This document shows positions 39,780-48,227 of a stretch of 64,000 nucleotides of DNA, piece by piece. Every line of letters starts with the position of its first letter. The first letter of the stretch is position 1. The position numbers and the translations under genes are program-made. Origin of the DNA: Oceanospirillum sp048270425 (GTDB lineage: Bacteria > Pseudomonadota > Gammaproteobacteria > Pseudomonadales > Halomonadaceae); assembly GCA_048270425.1 (NCBI GenBank), contig JBLWSY010000008.1, positions 1-64,000 of the forward strand, written 5' to 3'. The notes under the pieces were generated by a model. That model searched no databases. It was not told the origin of the DNA and saw nothing but the letters and a program-made list of their open reading frames with translations.

Positions 39780-40436
39780 TCACAAGCACGCGACCCCGGT
39801 TCCTTTAAGGCCACAATACCCGCTCGGGTTGGCATCCAGATATTGCTGGTGATAAGGCTCTGCAAAATAAAACTGATCTAAAAGAGCAATTTCTGTCGTG
39901 ATCCGTCCTAAACCCGCATCGTCAAGTTTCCTCTGAAAGCTATCACCACTTGCAAGGGCAACATTGAGATCATCCTCAGACTGACAATAAATAGCTGAGC
40001 GGTACTGGCTACCTCTGTCATTACCCTGACGCATTCCCTGGGTCGGATCGTGGCTCTCCCAAAATAGTGCAAGCAGCATTTTAAGGCTTATTTTTTCGGG
40101 ATCATAAGCAATCGCAACGACCTCAGCATGAGCGGTCTGCCCACTACAGACTTCGTCATAGGTCGGAAAAGGAGTATACCCGCCCGCATAACCAACAGCT
40201 GTCAGTAAGACCCCTGGCTGCTGCCAGAAGAGACGCTCAGCCCCCCAAAAACACCCCAGACCAAAAATAATTTTGTGCGGCTGGTGAAGAACCTCAGTTA
40301 ATTCCCCACCCAATACCCGATGCGGAATTGTGATCAGGAACTGATATTCCGAATGCCCCTGCAAGGCATCATCAGGTGCAATTAACTGTTTTTTCAGAGA
40401 AAAACGTCCATCATTCGATTTATCACTACTCAACAT
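39780..40436 (-). CDS. Peptide methionine sulfoxide reductase MsrA
   Basis: The product is 218 aa (E. coli 212). It reduces methionine-S-sulfoxide in oxidised proteins. Catalytic C62 is in FGLGCFWGAERLF, followed by VGYAGGYTPFPTYDEVCSGQTAHAEVV. The resolving cysteines lie near the C-terminus (SGYCGLKGTGVACL), as in the longer three-cysteine MsrA type. An N-terminal extension of about 50 residues also matches that type. Start ATG has CGGAG nine bases upstream. It is a single gene, divergent from ychJ. Confidence 0.95.
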   Translation of the reverse strand: MLSSDKSNDGRFSLKKQLIAPDDALQGHSEYQFLITIPHRVLGGELTEVLHQPHKIIFGLGCFWGAERLFWQQPGVLLTAVGYAGGYTPFPTYDEVCSGQTAHAEVVAIAYDPEKISLKMLLALFWESHDPTQGMRQGNDRGSQYRSAIYCQSEDDLNVALASGDSFQRKLDDAGLGRITTEIALLDQFYFAEPYHQQYLDANPSGYCGLKGTGVACL

Positions 40437-40509
40437 AAAAGCGTCTCCGGTATGATAGGGAAAAATCTATAACCTCTTGATTCATATAAACCATTATGAG
40501 GCACACTTC

Positions 40510-41007
40510 ATGAGTACTAAAACGGACTCTATCACAGCAGACCAGGCTTGCCCTTGCCAGTCGGGTAAAACTTTCGGTGATTGCTGTCAGAGCTTTATAG
40601 CCGGGGACGCCCTACCGGAAACCCCGGAACAATTGATGAGATCCCGTTACTCTGCTTATGTTATGGCCGATCTGGATTATATTGAACAAACAACTCAAAA
40701 AGACGTTCGCCCTCAGTATGACTTCGCTGGCCTGAGAGACTGGGCAGAAAACTCTGAATGGCTCGGCTTGAAGATTCATGACACAGAGACCGATGGTGAT
40801 AATGGCCGTGTGCGCTTCACTGCGCGCTACCGCGAGAAAAGCGGTATTATTAACCACTCTGAAGACTCAAAGTTTGTACGTGAGGAGAACCGCTGGTTCT
40901 TCCTACATGGAAAGGACTACACCCCTCCTGCCGAGAAAAGTGTCGGTCGCAATGATCCCTGCATCTGTGGCAGTGGCAAAAAGTTCAAGAAATGCTGCAT
41001 GTCCTGA
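40510..41007 (+). CDS. YchJ family SEC-C motif protein
   Basis: The product is 165 aa. It has SEC-C zinc motifs at both ends (CPCQSGKTFGDCC near 15-28 and DPCICGSGKKFKKCC near 149-163) around the YchJ central domain (MRSRYSAYVMADLDYIEQTT, then LGLKIHDTETDGD). The domain has an NTF2-like fold. Function is unknown; SEC-C motifs bind zinc and, in SecA, SecB and ribosomes. The ATG at 40510 with GAGG eight bases upstream is favoured over the in-frame ATG at 40477. A terminator follows at 41026. Confidence 0.92.
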   Translation: MSTKTDSITADQACPCQSGKTFGDCCQSFIAGDALPETPEQLMRSRYSAYVMADLDYIEQTTQKDVRPQYDFAGLRDWAENSEWLGLKIHDTETDGDNGRVRFTARYREKSGIINHSEDSKFVREENRWFFLHGKDYTPPAEKSVGRNDPCICGSGKKFKKCCMS

Positions 41008-41025
41008 ACCTAACATGCGAAACAA

Positions 41026-41049
41026 AAAAGCCGGCATACACCGGCTTTT
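41026..41049. terminator. Bidirectional terminator between ychJ and cytochrome c'
   Basis: AAAAGCCGG / CCGGCTTTT, a 9-bp perfect stem with a 6-base loop, lies between convergent genes with A/T tracts on both sides. Confidence 0.9.
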
Positions 41050-41072
41050 CCAAAACTTAAACAACGACTGAC

Positions 41073-41516
41073 TCAGCGAGCCTTAAACAGACGGTGACAG
41101 CCTTTACAGCTTTTGGCGGTACGGTCTACGTACATCCGCGCATCTTCCTGATTGGCATATTTCAGACTTTCTGCAGTTTTTTCCGTTAGCTCGATAAACT
41201 CATTCATCTGTTTTTCAAAGCGCGGCCAATTATCCCAGATACGATCAAGGGCTTTAGTATCTCCTTTATCGGAACGAACACGGAACATATCAACCATTGG
41301 CTGACTCAATTGAGCAAGATTATTCGCTTCAGTTTTAGCTGCAGCCGCATCAAAGTCTTTCTGGATCACAAGAAACCTCAGCTGCTTAAAGCTGGCTTTA
41401 ATATCTTCAAACTGATCCTGACGAGCTTTAATCGCCACATCGGGATTACTGTAATCTGCTGCCAGAACATTACCGGTGAAAATCAAACCAGCCAGTAAAG
41501 CGATCCAAACTTTCAT
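41073..41516 (-). CDS. Cytochrome c' (periplasmic, heme c)
   Basis: The product is 147 aa. A signal peptide (about 1-19, ending NVLA/ADY) precedes a four-helix domain. The heme-binding CxxCH is near the C-terminus (C137-K-G-C140-H141), the hallmark of class II cytochromes c. These proteins bind NO or CO at a five-coordinate heme and may protect against NO or transfer electrons. Length and motif placement are normal. Start ATG at 41516. It follows the HD-GYP gene on the same strand after a 43-base gap, so they may share a transcript. Confidence 0.94.
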   Translation of the reverse strand: MKVWIALLAGLIFTGNVLAADYSNPDVAIKARQDQFEDIKASFKQLRFLVIQKDFDAAAAKTEANNLAQLSQPMVDMFRVRSDKGDTKALDRIWDNWPRFEKQMNEFIELTEKTAESLKYANQEDARMYVDRTAKSCKGCHRLFKAR

Positions 41517-41559
41517 AACAAACTCTTACCTCTGTCTCGTTAACACCAGAAACAATGCG

Positions 41560-42747
41560 TTAGCTAACACGCATCAGTTTCAGCCCCCACAGGATTGAAG
41601 GGTTAATATTCCCCAACTGCTCAACCTTAACATCACCTTTAATGCTGTAACGCTTATCACCGGTATCCCGCATCACAGGGTGCATAAAGCGCGTACCGAA
41701 ACGATCACGAATCGATGACACCATAGGTTTGCTGCTTTCCGGAGACTTGCGTTTGATAACAACGCCCATCTCACCATTGACCAGTTCAACGGTCGCGCCA
41801 GGCGGATAAACACCCAGTTCCGATAAAAAGACATTAGTCAGGGATTCATCAAAAAAACTACCACGTTGCAAAAAGAGCTGCTTAAGACTGCGCTGAGGCG
41901 TCAAAGCCGGGCGATACTGTCGCCCAGACACCATTGCAGAATAGATATCTGCCAGCCCTACAATTTTCGCTTCGAGGCAAATCTGATCGCCCCTAAGACC
42001 GTTCGGATATCCACTACCATCAACTTTCTCATGATGCTGAAGAACAATATCAAGCCAAAGCTGATTCGTGATACCTGCAGTCTTAAGCAAATCATAACTT
42101 TCCTGCGGATGCTTCAGTACACGCGCTTTCTGCTCATCGGTCAGTGGGCCTTTGTGCTTCTGCAAGCTGTCCTGATAAGAGTTCATAGCAACATTGGCAG
42201 TAATAGCTGCTCCAATCATTGCCAGCTGGACATCCTGAGGCAGTTCAAGTGCCTCAGCGATAATGCTGGAAATAATCGCCACATGAAGCGGGTGCTTGAT
42301 TGAATAATTGAACTTATTGGAAAGATGAATCGAGCCCAAAAGAGCATCGGCATTCAGTTTGATCAGCCCCTGGATCTGTGAAGCAGAATCGTAAAGGCGG
42401 CGCTCAAGACGTCCCTCTTTAAAACTTCCGTCACCAATAATGCCGCCGAAGGCCTGCTCTAACTCGAGACACATCTCCTCCAGTTCATTGAAAGGATTGG
42501 TATCTTTCGCATAAACCACAGGAGAAGGCAGGTCACTGACAACAACTTCGTCTGCTTCAGTTGGCAGTTCATCCAAACGATAACCTGACGAAACAATGGA
42601 ATTTAGGCGGGACTGGGTAGAGATAACATGACCTGAATCCATCAATAATCGACCTGTCGCATCGTAAACAGTCCATGGCAAAGTGTCCCCAATCATAAGG
42701 TCATCTGCCGATACTTTTATCAGATCGCCTTTATCGTTTAATGCCAT
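41560..42747 (-). CDS. HD-GYP domain protein with degenerate HD motif
   Basis: The product is 395 aa. An N-terminal PilZ-like or unknown domain (about 1-135) precedes an HD-GYP domain (150-325). The first histidine (H155 in KHPLHVAIISSI), the HHE at 238-240 and GYP at 246-248 (HHEKVDGSGYPNGLRG) and the LADIYSAM block are kept. At the place of the signature HDIGK the sequence reads ANVAM (184-188), so both metal-binding H and D are gone. c-di-GMP phosphodiesterase activity is therefore doubtful, and it may be a c-di-GMP or protein-binding module. ATG at 42747 with AAAGG upstream is preferred to a 22-codon longer frame. Confidence 0.88.
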   Translation of the reverse strand: MALNDKGDLIKVSADDLMIGDTLPWTVYDATGRLLMDSGHVISTQSRLNSIVSSGYRLDELPTEADEVVVSDLPSPVVYAKDTNPFNELEEMCLELEQAFGGIIGDGSFKEGRLERRLYDSASQIQGLIKLNADALLGSIHLSNKFNYSIKHPLHVAIISSIIAEALELPQDVQLAMIGAAITANVAMNSYQDSLQKHKGPLTDEQKARVLKHPQESYDLLKTAGITNQLWLDIVLQHHEKVDGSGYPNGLRGDQICLEAKIVGLADIYSAMVSGRQYRPALTPQRSLKQLFLQRGSFFDESLTNVFLSELGVYPPGATVELVNGEMGVVIKRKSPESSKPMVSSIRDRFGTRFMHPVMRDTGDKRYSIKGDVKVEQLGNINPSILWGLKLMRVS

Positions 42748-42972
42748 AGTGCTTAACCTTTCGAGAGTAGCATTCCTTGCATGATACGCCCTCCTCCATG
42801 AGGTAAAAATCATTATTTGTCATTATGTTAGCGTGATTTAGTGTAACAATACACCGGTTAAAGGTGACGCAGCGCACAATTGTATTATCTTCGATACTAT
42901 TTATGTTGCAGGGTTTGTGTACACGTCTAAGATAGCGTTAAACTGTGCCAAAAAGAGAATAAGGTCAACAAG

Positions 42973-43422
42973 ATGAAAGGCATACGGCTGATTAATCGGG
43001 TTAAGATACTGAACATTATCGACAGAATTGATTTTTTCAGTGCCTTTAACCCTGGCGAAAAGAACATGATTGTAGATACCCGAAGCCGTTTCGTGGCTGC
43101 CGACAAAGGGGAAAATATCATTGTTCAGGGCGAGAGAGATTCTGCATTTTATATCCTTTTGCATGGCAAGGCCCATGTGGAACTGGAAGAGAACGGTAAA
43201 ACGCTTGCAACTCTCCAACCCGGGGATTTTTTTGGTGAAGTTTCTTTTCTTACCAACACCCCACGTACCAGTAATGTGATTGCTGACGAAACCTGTATTC
43301 TTTTCAGATTCGACAAAAAGGTTATGCACTCTCTGCCACCGCAGATGCGGGAAAAGATTAAAGACAAAATCATTGCTAAGCTGGTTAATCTGCTGGCGGC
43401 AAAGAATGAAAGCCACAAATAG
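42973..43422 (+). CDS. Cyclic-nucleotide-binding domain protein
   Basis: The product is 149 aa, a lone cNMP-binding (Crp-like) beta-roll. An N-terminal helix leads into RIDFFSAFNPGEKNMIVDTRS, then the phosphate-binding cassette PGDFFGEVSFLTNTPRTSNV, including the conserved glycine, glutamate and arginine. No DNA-binding HTH or other output domain follows, only a basic C-terminal helix. It may sense cAMP or c-di-GMP and signal to a partner protein. Start ATG with AAGG upstream. It is divergent from the HD-GYP gene and ends in a hairpin that overlaps its stop codon. Confidence 0.9.
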   Translation: MKGIRLINRVKILNIIDRIDFFSAFNPGEKNMIVDTRSRFVAADKGENIIVQGERDSAFYILLHGKAHVELEENGKTLATLQPGDFFGEVSFLTNTPRTSNVIADETCILFRFDKKVMHSLPPQMREKIKDKIIAKLVNLLAAKNESHK

Positions 43423-43436
43423 CTGTGGCTTTTATT
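43409..43436 (+). terminator. Terminator overlapping the cNMP-gene stop codon
   Basis: AAAGCCACA / TGTGGCTTT with a 6-base loop is followed by TATTATT on the plus strand. The stem begins inside the last codons, so the terminator and the stop codon overlap. On the minus strand no U tract follows, so hyi is probably not ended here. Confidence 0.75.
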
Positions 43437-43456
43437 ATTCGATCTGAAAACCTGAA

Positions 43457-44227
43457 CTAACCTCTTAACCAGTCATAATCACTCTCATCACCACTGATGC
43501 GATACTCAGCTGCGACAGCGCCAGAATACTCACTCAGGTCAATACAGCTAAAAATATCCGCCAAAGGCAAGCCACCGGTACCAGGAGCTCCCCGTCCCGG
43601 TACATCAGCAAACTGAATATGACCGATCTCCGCATAAGCATGCTCAATTTGCTCGACTATCGGCTCGCCCATCATCGCCATATGATAAATATCGTATTGC
43701 ATGAATGCATTCGGATGTTCGACCGCTGCGTAAACAGACTTCATATCCGAGAAACTATTAATCAGATAGTTAGGCATATCGATGCTATTGATCGCTTCGA
43801 AAGTGACTTGGATCCCCTCATGTGACATGACTTCGGCCGCATAGCGAATACTGTCGGCATAGATCTTCAAACAGCAGTCACGATCGTCGTCCGCATCCAA
43901 ATTACTGGCCAAAACATTGATAAAACGGACACCTAAGATATTTCCGTATTCAATGGCTTTAGAGCAAGCTGCTTTGAAGTCATCCTGACGATCATGATGA
44001 CAACTAAAACTCTTCCCCCCAGTTAAAAGATCTCCGGCGGGAACATTGATCAGATAAATACTCACACCCGCTCTGTCAGCCCAATGCCGGAGCTCGCCTG
44101 CAGCCCACTCATAAGGAAATTGAATCTCAACCAGCGAAAAACCACAATCTGCGGCCTTTTGAAAGCGCTCCATCATTGGCAGATCAGAAAAAAGCAGAGA
44201 TATATTGGCGACAAGAGGGTTACTCAT
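43457..44227 (-). CDS. Hydroxypyruvate isomerase family protein (Hyi-like)
   Basis: The product is 256 aa (E. coli Hyi 258), a TIM-barrel sugar-isomerase fold. The sequence follows Hyi closely: VANISLLFSDLPMMERFQKA, CGFSLVEIQFPYEW, NVPAGDLLTGGKSF, FEAINSIDMPNY, MQYDIYHMAMMGEP, IGHIQFADVPGRGAPGTGG and VAAEYRISG, with the metal-binding E, D, H and E positions in place. It should interconvert hydroxypyruvate and tartronate semialdehyde; the related OtnI acts on oxo-tetronates. It starts 5 bases after the glxR stop, so the two form a unit acting on the same intermediate. A gcl gene is absent from the window. Confidence 0.87.
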   Translation of the reverse strand: MSNPLVANISLLFSDLPMMERFQKAADCGFSLVEIQFPYEWAAGELRHWADRAGVSIYLINVPAGDLLTGGKSFSCHHDRQDDFKAACSKAIEYGNILGVRFINVLASNLDADDDRDCCLKIYADSIRYAAEVMSHEGIQVTFEAINSIDMPNYLINSFSDMKSVYAAVEHPNAFMQYDIYHMAMMGEPIVEQIEHAYAEIGHIQFADVPGRGAPGTGGLPLADIFSCIDLSEYSGAVAAEYRISGDESDYDWLRG

Positions 44228-44232
44228 AGCGG

Positions 44233-45090
44233 TTAGTCATCCAGGTAGCGTTTGACCAATGTTGAAGGATCTTTACCACCATATCCGTCAGCACTATGAG
44301 AGGCCATCAGTTTCTTCGCTAACTGAGTCATAGGCGCATCAGCTGAAGACTCAGTCAAATGTGTCACAGCCATTTTCAGATCTTTCAGTAAAGTATCAAC
44401 ATGCCACTTAGGAGGCTCGAAGCGACGAGCAGCCATCTCGGGAGCCAGAATTTGCAGCGGTTTTGAGTCAGCAAAACCACCGGAAAAAGCTTCAGCTAGT
44501 CGGCTACTGTCGACACCGGACTTTTCTGCAAAAGCGACAACTTCTGCAATAACGAGAGCATTACAGCTAACAATCATCTGATTACAGATTTTTGCATATT
44601 GACCGGAACCACTCTCACCCATATAGGTTATTTTAGAAGACAAACATTCTAATACAGGCTGAATACGATCAATAATACCGGAGCTTCCACCTGCCATCAT
44701 AGCTAAAGTACCTGCCTGAGCCCCCGGTACTCCGCCAGAAACAGGACAATCGATCCAATGTACACCGATTGAAGCAGCCTGAGCCGCGAGAGATCGGGTC
44801 ACCAAGGGGTCAATACTGGAGCAATCGACCAGAATGGTCTCCGCCGTTAATACCGGCCGAATCTGCTGCCAAACCTGTTCAACAGCGGAGCTGTCGGTTA
44901 AGCACAGGAAGACAAGTGTTGCTCGGGCTACCGCAGCCTGCGGTGCTTCAGCAACAGAGACGCCCAGCTCTGCTAAAGGCGCACATTTTTCTGCAGATCG
45001 GTTCCAGACGGTCAGATCATAACCAGCATTAAAAAGGCGCTGGCTCATGGGCAACCCCATAAGCCCTATGCCTAGGAAGGCAACTTTCAT
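44233..45090 (-). CDS. Tartronate semialdehyde reductase (GlxR/GarR family)
   Basis: The product is 285 aa, a beta-hydroxyacid dehydrogenase. The N-terminal NAD(P) motif is FLGIGLMGLPMSQRL, the substrate-binding signature is DCPVSGGVPGAQAGTLAMMAG, and the catalytic lysine lies in the GQYAKICNQMIVSCN block. With Hyi it would convert hydroxypyruvate or tartronate semialdehyde to D-glycerate, part of glyoxylate metabolism. Other members of this family use 3-hydroxyisobutyrate, so substrate is inferred from the neighbour. Its ATG shares one base with the stop of the upstream regulator gene (TGATG), so translation is coupled to a signalling gene, an odd partnership. Confidence 0.86.
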   Translation of the reverse strand: MKVAFLGIGLMGLPMSQRLFNAGYDLTVWNRSAEKCAPLAELGVSVAEAPQAAVARATLVFLCLTDSSAVEQVWQQIRPVLTAETILVDCSSIDPLVTRSLAAQAASIGVHWIDCPVSGGVPGAQAGTLAMMAGGSSGIIDRIQPVLECLSSKITYMGESGSGQYAKICNQMIVSCNALVIAEVVAFAEKSGVDSSRLAEAFSGGFADSKPLQILAPEMAARRFEPPKWHVDTLLKDLKMAVTHLTESSADAPMTQLAKKLMASHSADGYGGKDPSTLVKRYLDD

Positions 45091-46802
45091 CAGGATTTAT
45101 TCACGGTATTAAGATCGTAATCAACCGTCACTTTATTGCCACGGTTTTCGTAGACAACAGCCCGACATAGCTGCTTAACCAGTTTAATACCTCGGCCATG
45201 CATCGCCGAATGACTGGCAGCATCCCCTTGATTGATGCTCTCAAAGTTGAAACCTTCACCGGTATCTTCAATGGTGATCCGAAGGAAAGACTCATCATGG
45301 ACGCGCAGCTTGCTGGCTGTAATTTCAATATAGCCTGACTCAAGCCCCTCCAGACGCTCCTGACGCTCAGTCAGGTATTTTTCAAAAGCATCAGGACCTG
45401 ACTTAAGGCTGGAATCCAACTTTAATAACCCATGGTCAAGAGCATTGTTGAGTAACTCAGCCATAATCAAAAACAGCTTCTGATTATGACGCTCAACACC
45501 TTTGAATTGGCCAAGAGCCCCCAGTATCATAGGTGTCAGATCAAGCGCTTTAACTTCTGAGACGCCCAGATGGAAGTTAACCCGCCAATCCAGACCATCC
45601 GCTTCAACAACCGAGGTCATAACCTCTGTCGGCTGACTATCACTCAGAATCTCCATCCCCATGGAGTCTTGAGCAGGCATATCGACCAAGGCAAGAGTTA
45701 CATCGTCATGCGGGCTTTCCTCACCCATAAACTCTTCCAGAGCATAACGAATGTCATCAAGACGATTTTCGGGGTTATGAAGGCATCCGAGCAGTCGCTC
45801 AATACCAAAGAACTCACCTTCGCTGTTCTCAGCTTCGATTAACCCATCAGAGAAAAGAATAATCTGATGTCCGGGGCGGTAAGGGATGATTTCGCTCTGA
45901 ACCTCGTACTGGTCCGCACCCAATACACCGAGAGGCAGCTGTGTTGACTCGAAGGTGTCAGAGACATGGCCGTGAGAATCAACGCAATAAAAGGTAGGAA
46001 GCCCAGCATTCCATATTTCTGCATAGGACTCACCAGGATCAATCATGACAATACCGCAAGCAACAAAACAACCGGTTGGCATCGCTTCTTTGATTCTGCG
46101 ATTAAGCTCTTTAGCTATGGTTTGCAGCTCAAAACCTTTGTAAACCATAGAGTAAAAAGTACCGGATATTGGCAGCGTATTAATTGCGGCAGCCAAGCCA
46201 TGACCCACAGCATCTCCAATCAGGAGGTATAAGCGATTACTGGGTGATCGAGCTGCGCACAATACGTCACCACTGAACTGCTCAGCCGGGGTGATCATAG
46301 AACTGATCAGAGGGTCTTCAAGTCCCTTACTCTCGGCCATGTGTTCCATGATATGGCGGGAGATGCGACGTTCGGCCTCATCCTTTTCAACATATTCCTG
46401 AAGCGCGGTATTCTGGCTATGCAGCGTATTCTGCATATCTACTATGCGCTTGATAGACTCAATTTTAGTATTGAGAATAACCTGATTAATCGGCTTAAAC
46501 AGATAATCAGCACCACCGGACTGGTGACCTTTGATATAGTATTCTTCCGTTGCAGCGGCCGAAATAAAGATAATCGGCACCCAGCGCGGTGCAGACATAG
46601 CCTGCAATTTCTGCGCAGCCTCGAAACCATCCATACCCGGCATCATCACATCCATGAGAACCAGGTCAGGCTGTTGTTCAGCAAAAACTTCTAAAGCGTC
46701 CTCACCATTCTCAGCCGTTACCACCTCGTGGCCAGATCGTTTTAACATTGCCTGGAGTAGTACGAGGTTCGCCCTCGTGTCATCAACAGCAAGAATACGC
46801 AT
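45090..46802 (-). CDS. REC-PP2C-HATPase response regulator (HsbR/CrsR-like)
   Basis: The product is 570 aa with three parts. The receiver domain is 1-125 with D51 (DLVLMDVMMPG). A SpoIIE/PP2C serine phosphatase domain (about 165-375) has FSGDVLCA, IGDAVGHGLAAA, FSDGLIEA and the final ESPHDDVTLALV, supplying the metal-binding aspartates. The last part is a HATPase_c_2 anti-sigma-kinase-like domain (about 410-565; ELLNNALDHG, IEDTGEGF, HGRGIKLVKQL). HsbR of Pseudomonas and CrsR of Shewanella share this layout; they both dephosphorylate and phosphorylate a STAS antagonist in a partner switch. The STAS gene directly upstream is the obvious substrate. CheA could phosphorylate D51, but that is only inference from position. 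Confidence 0.92.
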   Translation of the reverse strand: MRILAVDDTRANLVLLQAMLKRSGHEVVTAENGEDALEVFAEQQPDLVLMDVMMPGMDGFEAAQKLQAMSAPRWVPIIFISAAATEEYYIKGHQSGGADYLFKPINQVILNTKIESIKRIVDMQNTLHSQNTALQEYVEKDEAERRISRHIMEHMAESKGLEDPLISSMITPAEQFSGDVLCAARSPSNRLYLLIGDAVGHGLAAAINTLPISGTFYSMVYKGFELQTIAKELNRRIKEAMPTGCFVACGIVMIDPGESYAEIWNAGLPTFYCVDSHGHVSDTFESTQLPLGVLGADQYEVQSEIIPYRPGHQIILFSDGLIEAENSEGEFFGIERLLGCLHNPENRLDDIRYALEEFMGEESPHDDVTLALVDMPAQDSMGMEILSDSQPTEVMTSVVEADGLDWRVNFHLGVSEVKALDLTPMILGALGQFKGVERHNQKLFLIMAELLNNALDHGLLKLDSSLKSGPDAFEKYLTERQERLEGLESGYIEITASKLRVHDESFLRITIEDTGEGFNFESINQGDAASHSAMHGRGIKLVKQLCRAVVYENRGNKVTVDYDLNTVNKS

Positions 46803-46816
46803 AGTCAGTTTACCAC

Positions 46817-47119
46817 TCAGGAAATTTCAAACAGCTTGTCAAAGTTGGCAATTGCCAGAACATCTTTTGCCAGCTGGGAGCAGTTTTGCAACGAGATCTT
46901 AGTACCTTGCATGTCAGCTTTTTCTTTAAACTGAAGCAACATCCCCAAAGCCGAGCTATCGAGATAATCTACCTGGCTAAGATCCAGAACGATCATTTTT
47001 GCTTTATCATCCAAAAGCTGCTGATAAGTCTCACGAAACACTTTATGCGCATTAAAGTCGAAGCGGCCATTCAGGCGCATTGTGCTTTGAGCACCACTGG
47101 AAGAAGTTTGAATATTCAT
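46817..47119 (-). CDS. STAS anti-sigma-factor antagonist (HsbA/CrsA-like)
   Basis: The product is 100 aa, a single STAS domain. The conserved phosphorylatable serine lies in VDYLDSSALGMLLQF. The preceding strand KMIVLDLSQ and the final helix are typical. In partner switching its phosphorylation state is set by a kinase and a PP2C phosphatase, and the unphosphorylated form binds an anti-sigma factor. The REC-PP2C-HATPase gene follows 14 bases later. Two ATG codons are adjacent; the second (47119) is better spaced from GGAG. In Pseudomonas the related HsbA binds the anti-sigma factor FlgM or a diguanylate cyclase; the client here is unknown. Confidence 0.92.
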   Translation of the reverse strand: MNIQTSSSGAQSTMRLNGRFDFNAHKVFRETYQQLLDDKAKMIVLDLSQVDYLDSSALGMLLQFKEKADMQGTKISLQNCSQLAKDVLAIANFDKLFEIS

Positions 47120-47158
47120 CATTACTCCAAAAACTCTATTTATAACAATACACTGCCG

Positions 47159-48199
47159 TTAATTATTCACGGTTCGGGCCAGCTGTACAGGAATTAATTT
47201 CAAAGGGTATACAAACTCAACGGCCCCCAGTTTCTCGGCAGCCTTTGGCATGCCATAAACGACGCAGCTAGCCTCATCCTGACCAAAGGTTCTTGCCCCG
47301 GCATCTCTTAATCTTTTAAGGCCCTGAGCACCATCCGCCCCCATTCCCGTGAGGATCACTCCGGCGACAATATCAGCATGTTCAATCAAAGAATCAAAAA
47401 GAACATCCACCGAAGGTTTATGTCGGTTTACCGGAGGCCCTGAGTCCAGTTTAACGACATAACGCCCGCTTTCCTTCACGACTTTAAGGTGACGATCTCC
47501 AGGGGCAATAAAAACACGCCCCGGCTTAAGGACATCACCTTCTTCCGCTTCTTTTACGCTCAAGCGAGTCAGAGAGTCCATACGATCGGCGAATGTTTTG
47601 GTAAAACCGGGCGGCATATGCTGCGTAATGACAATAGGGGGAGACTGAGCAGGCAAAGGCATCAGAAAGGCTTTAATCGCTTCGGTTCCGCCTGTGGAGG
47701 CTCCCACGGCAATAATTTTTGACAGCGCTTTAGGAGAAAACAATACCGGCTTATCTACGGCGTTTTTGCTGGCAATCGTCTTACGGATACCCGCCAATCT
47801 GGGGCCGGCCTGGGCAGCAATACGGATCTTGTCGCAGATGATTTCGCTGTATTGTTTAAGCTCGCTGGATACAGCAACTTTTGGCTTGGCAATAAAATCA
47901 ATCGCACCAAGCTCCAAGGCTCGTATCGTTGTGTCTGACCCCATCGTCGTCAACGTAGAAATCATCACAACCGGCGTAGGGCGCAAACGCATCAGTTTTT
48001 CAAGAAAATCCAGTCCATGCATCTTTGGCATCTCAACATCCAATGTCACAACATCAGGATTGACCTGACGTATAACCTCGCGGGCCTCATACGGATCCTT
48101 TGCCATACCGGTAACGGTCATATCTTCCTGCTCGCTGATAATTTCCTTAAGGAGATTACGAATCAAAGCAGAATCATCAACGATAACAACCTCAATCAC
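47159..48199 (-). CDS. Chemotaxis methylesterase CheB
   Basis: The product is 346 aa. The receiver domain has D54 (DVVTLDVEMPKM). The C-terminal methylesterase has the catalytic triad: Ser in VGASTGGTEA, His in ITQHMPPGF and Asp in GMGADGAQG. It removes methyl groups from receptors and can deamidate glutamines. The start is GTG at 48199; no ATG is available nearby. It lies 28 bases after cheD. The order cheR-cheD-cheB matches the Pseudomonas che2 cluster. Confidence 0.96.
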   Translation of the reverse strand: MIEVVIVDDSALIRNLLKEIISEQEDMTVTGMAKDPYEAREVIRQVNPDVVTLDVEMPKMHGLDFLEKLMRLRPTPVVMISTLTTMGSDTTIRALELGAIDFIAKPKVAVSSELKQYSEIICDKIRIAAQAGPRLAGIRKTIASKNAVDKPVLFSPKALSKIIAVGASTGGTEAIKAFLMPLPAQSPPIVITQHMPPGFTKTFADRMDSLTRLSVKEAEEGDVLKPGRVFIAPGDRHLKVVKESGRYVVKLDSGPPVNRHKPSVDVLFDSLIEHADIVAGVILTGMGADGAQGLKRLRDAGARTFGQDEASCVVYGMPKAAEKLGAVEFVYPLKLIPVQLARTVNN

Positions 48200-48227
48200 G
48201 ATGCTTCATTCCCTTCAATCATCACGG

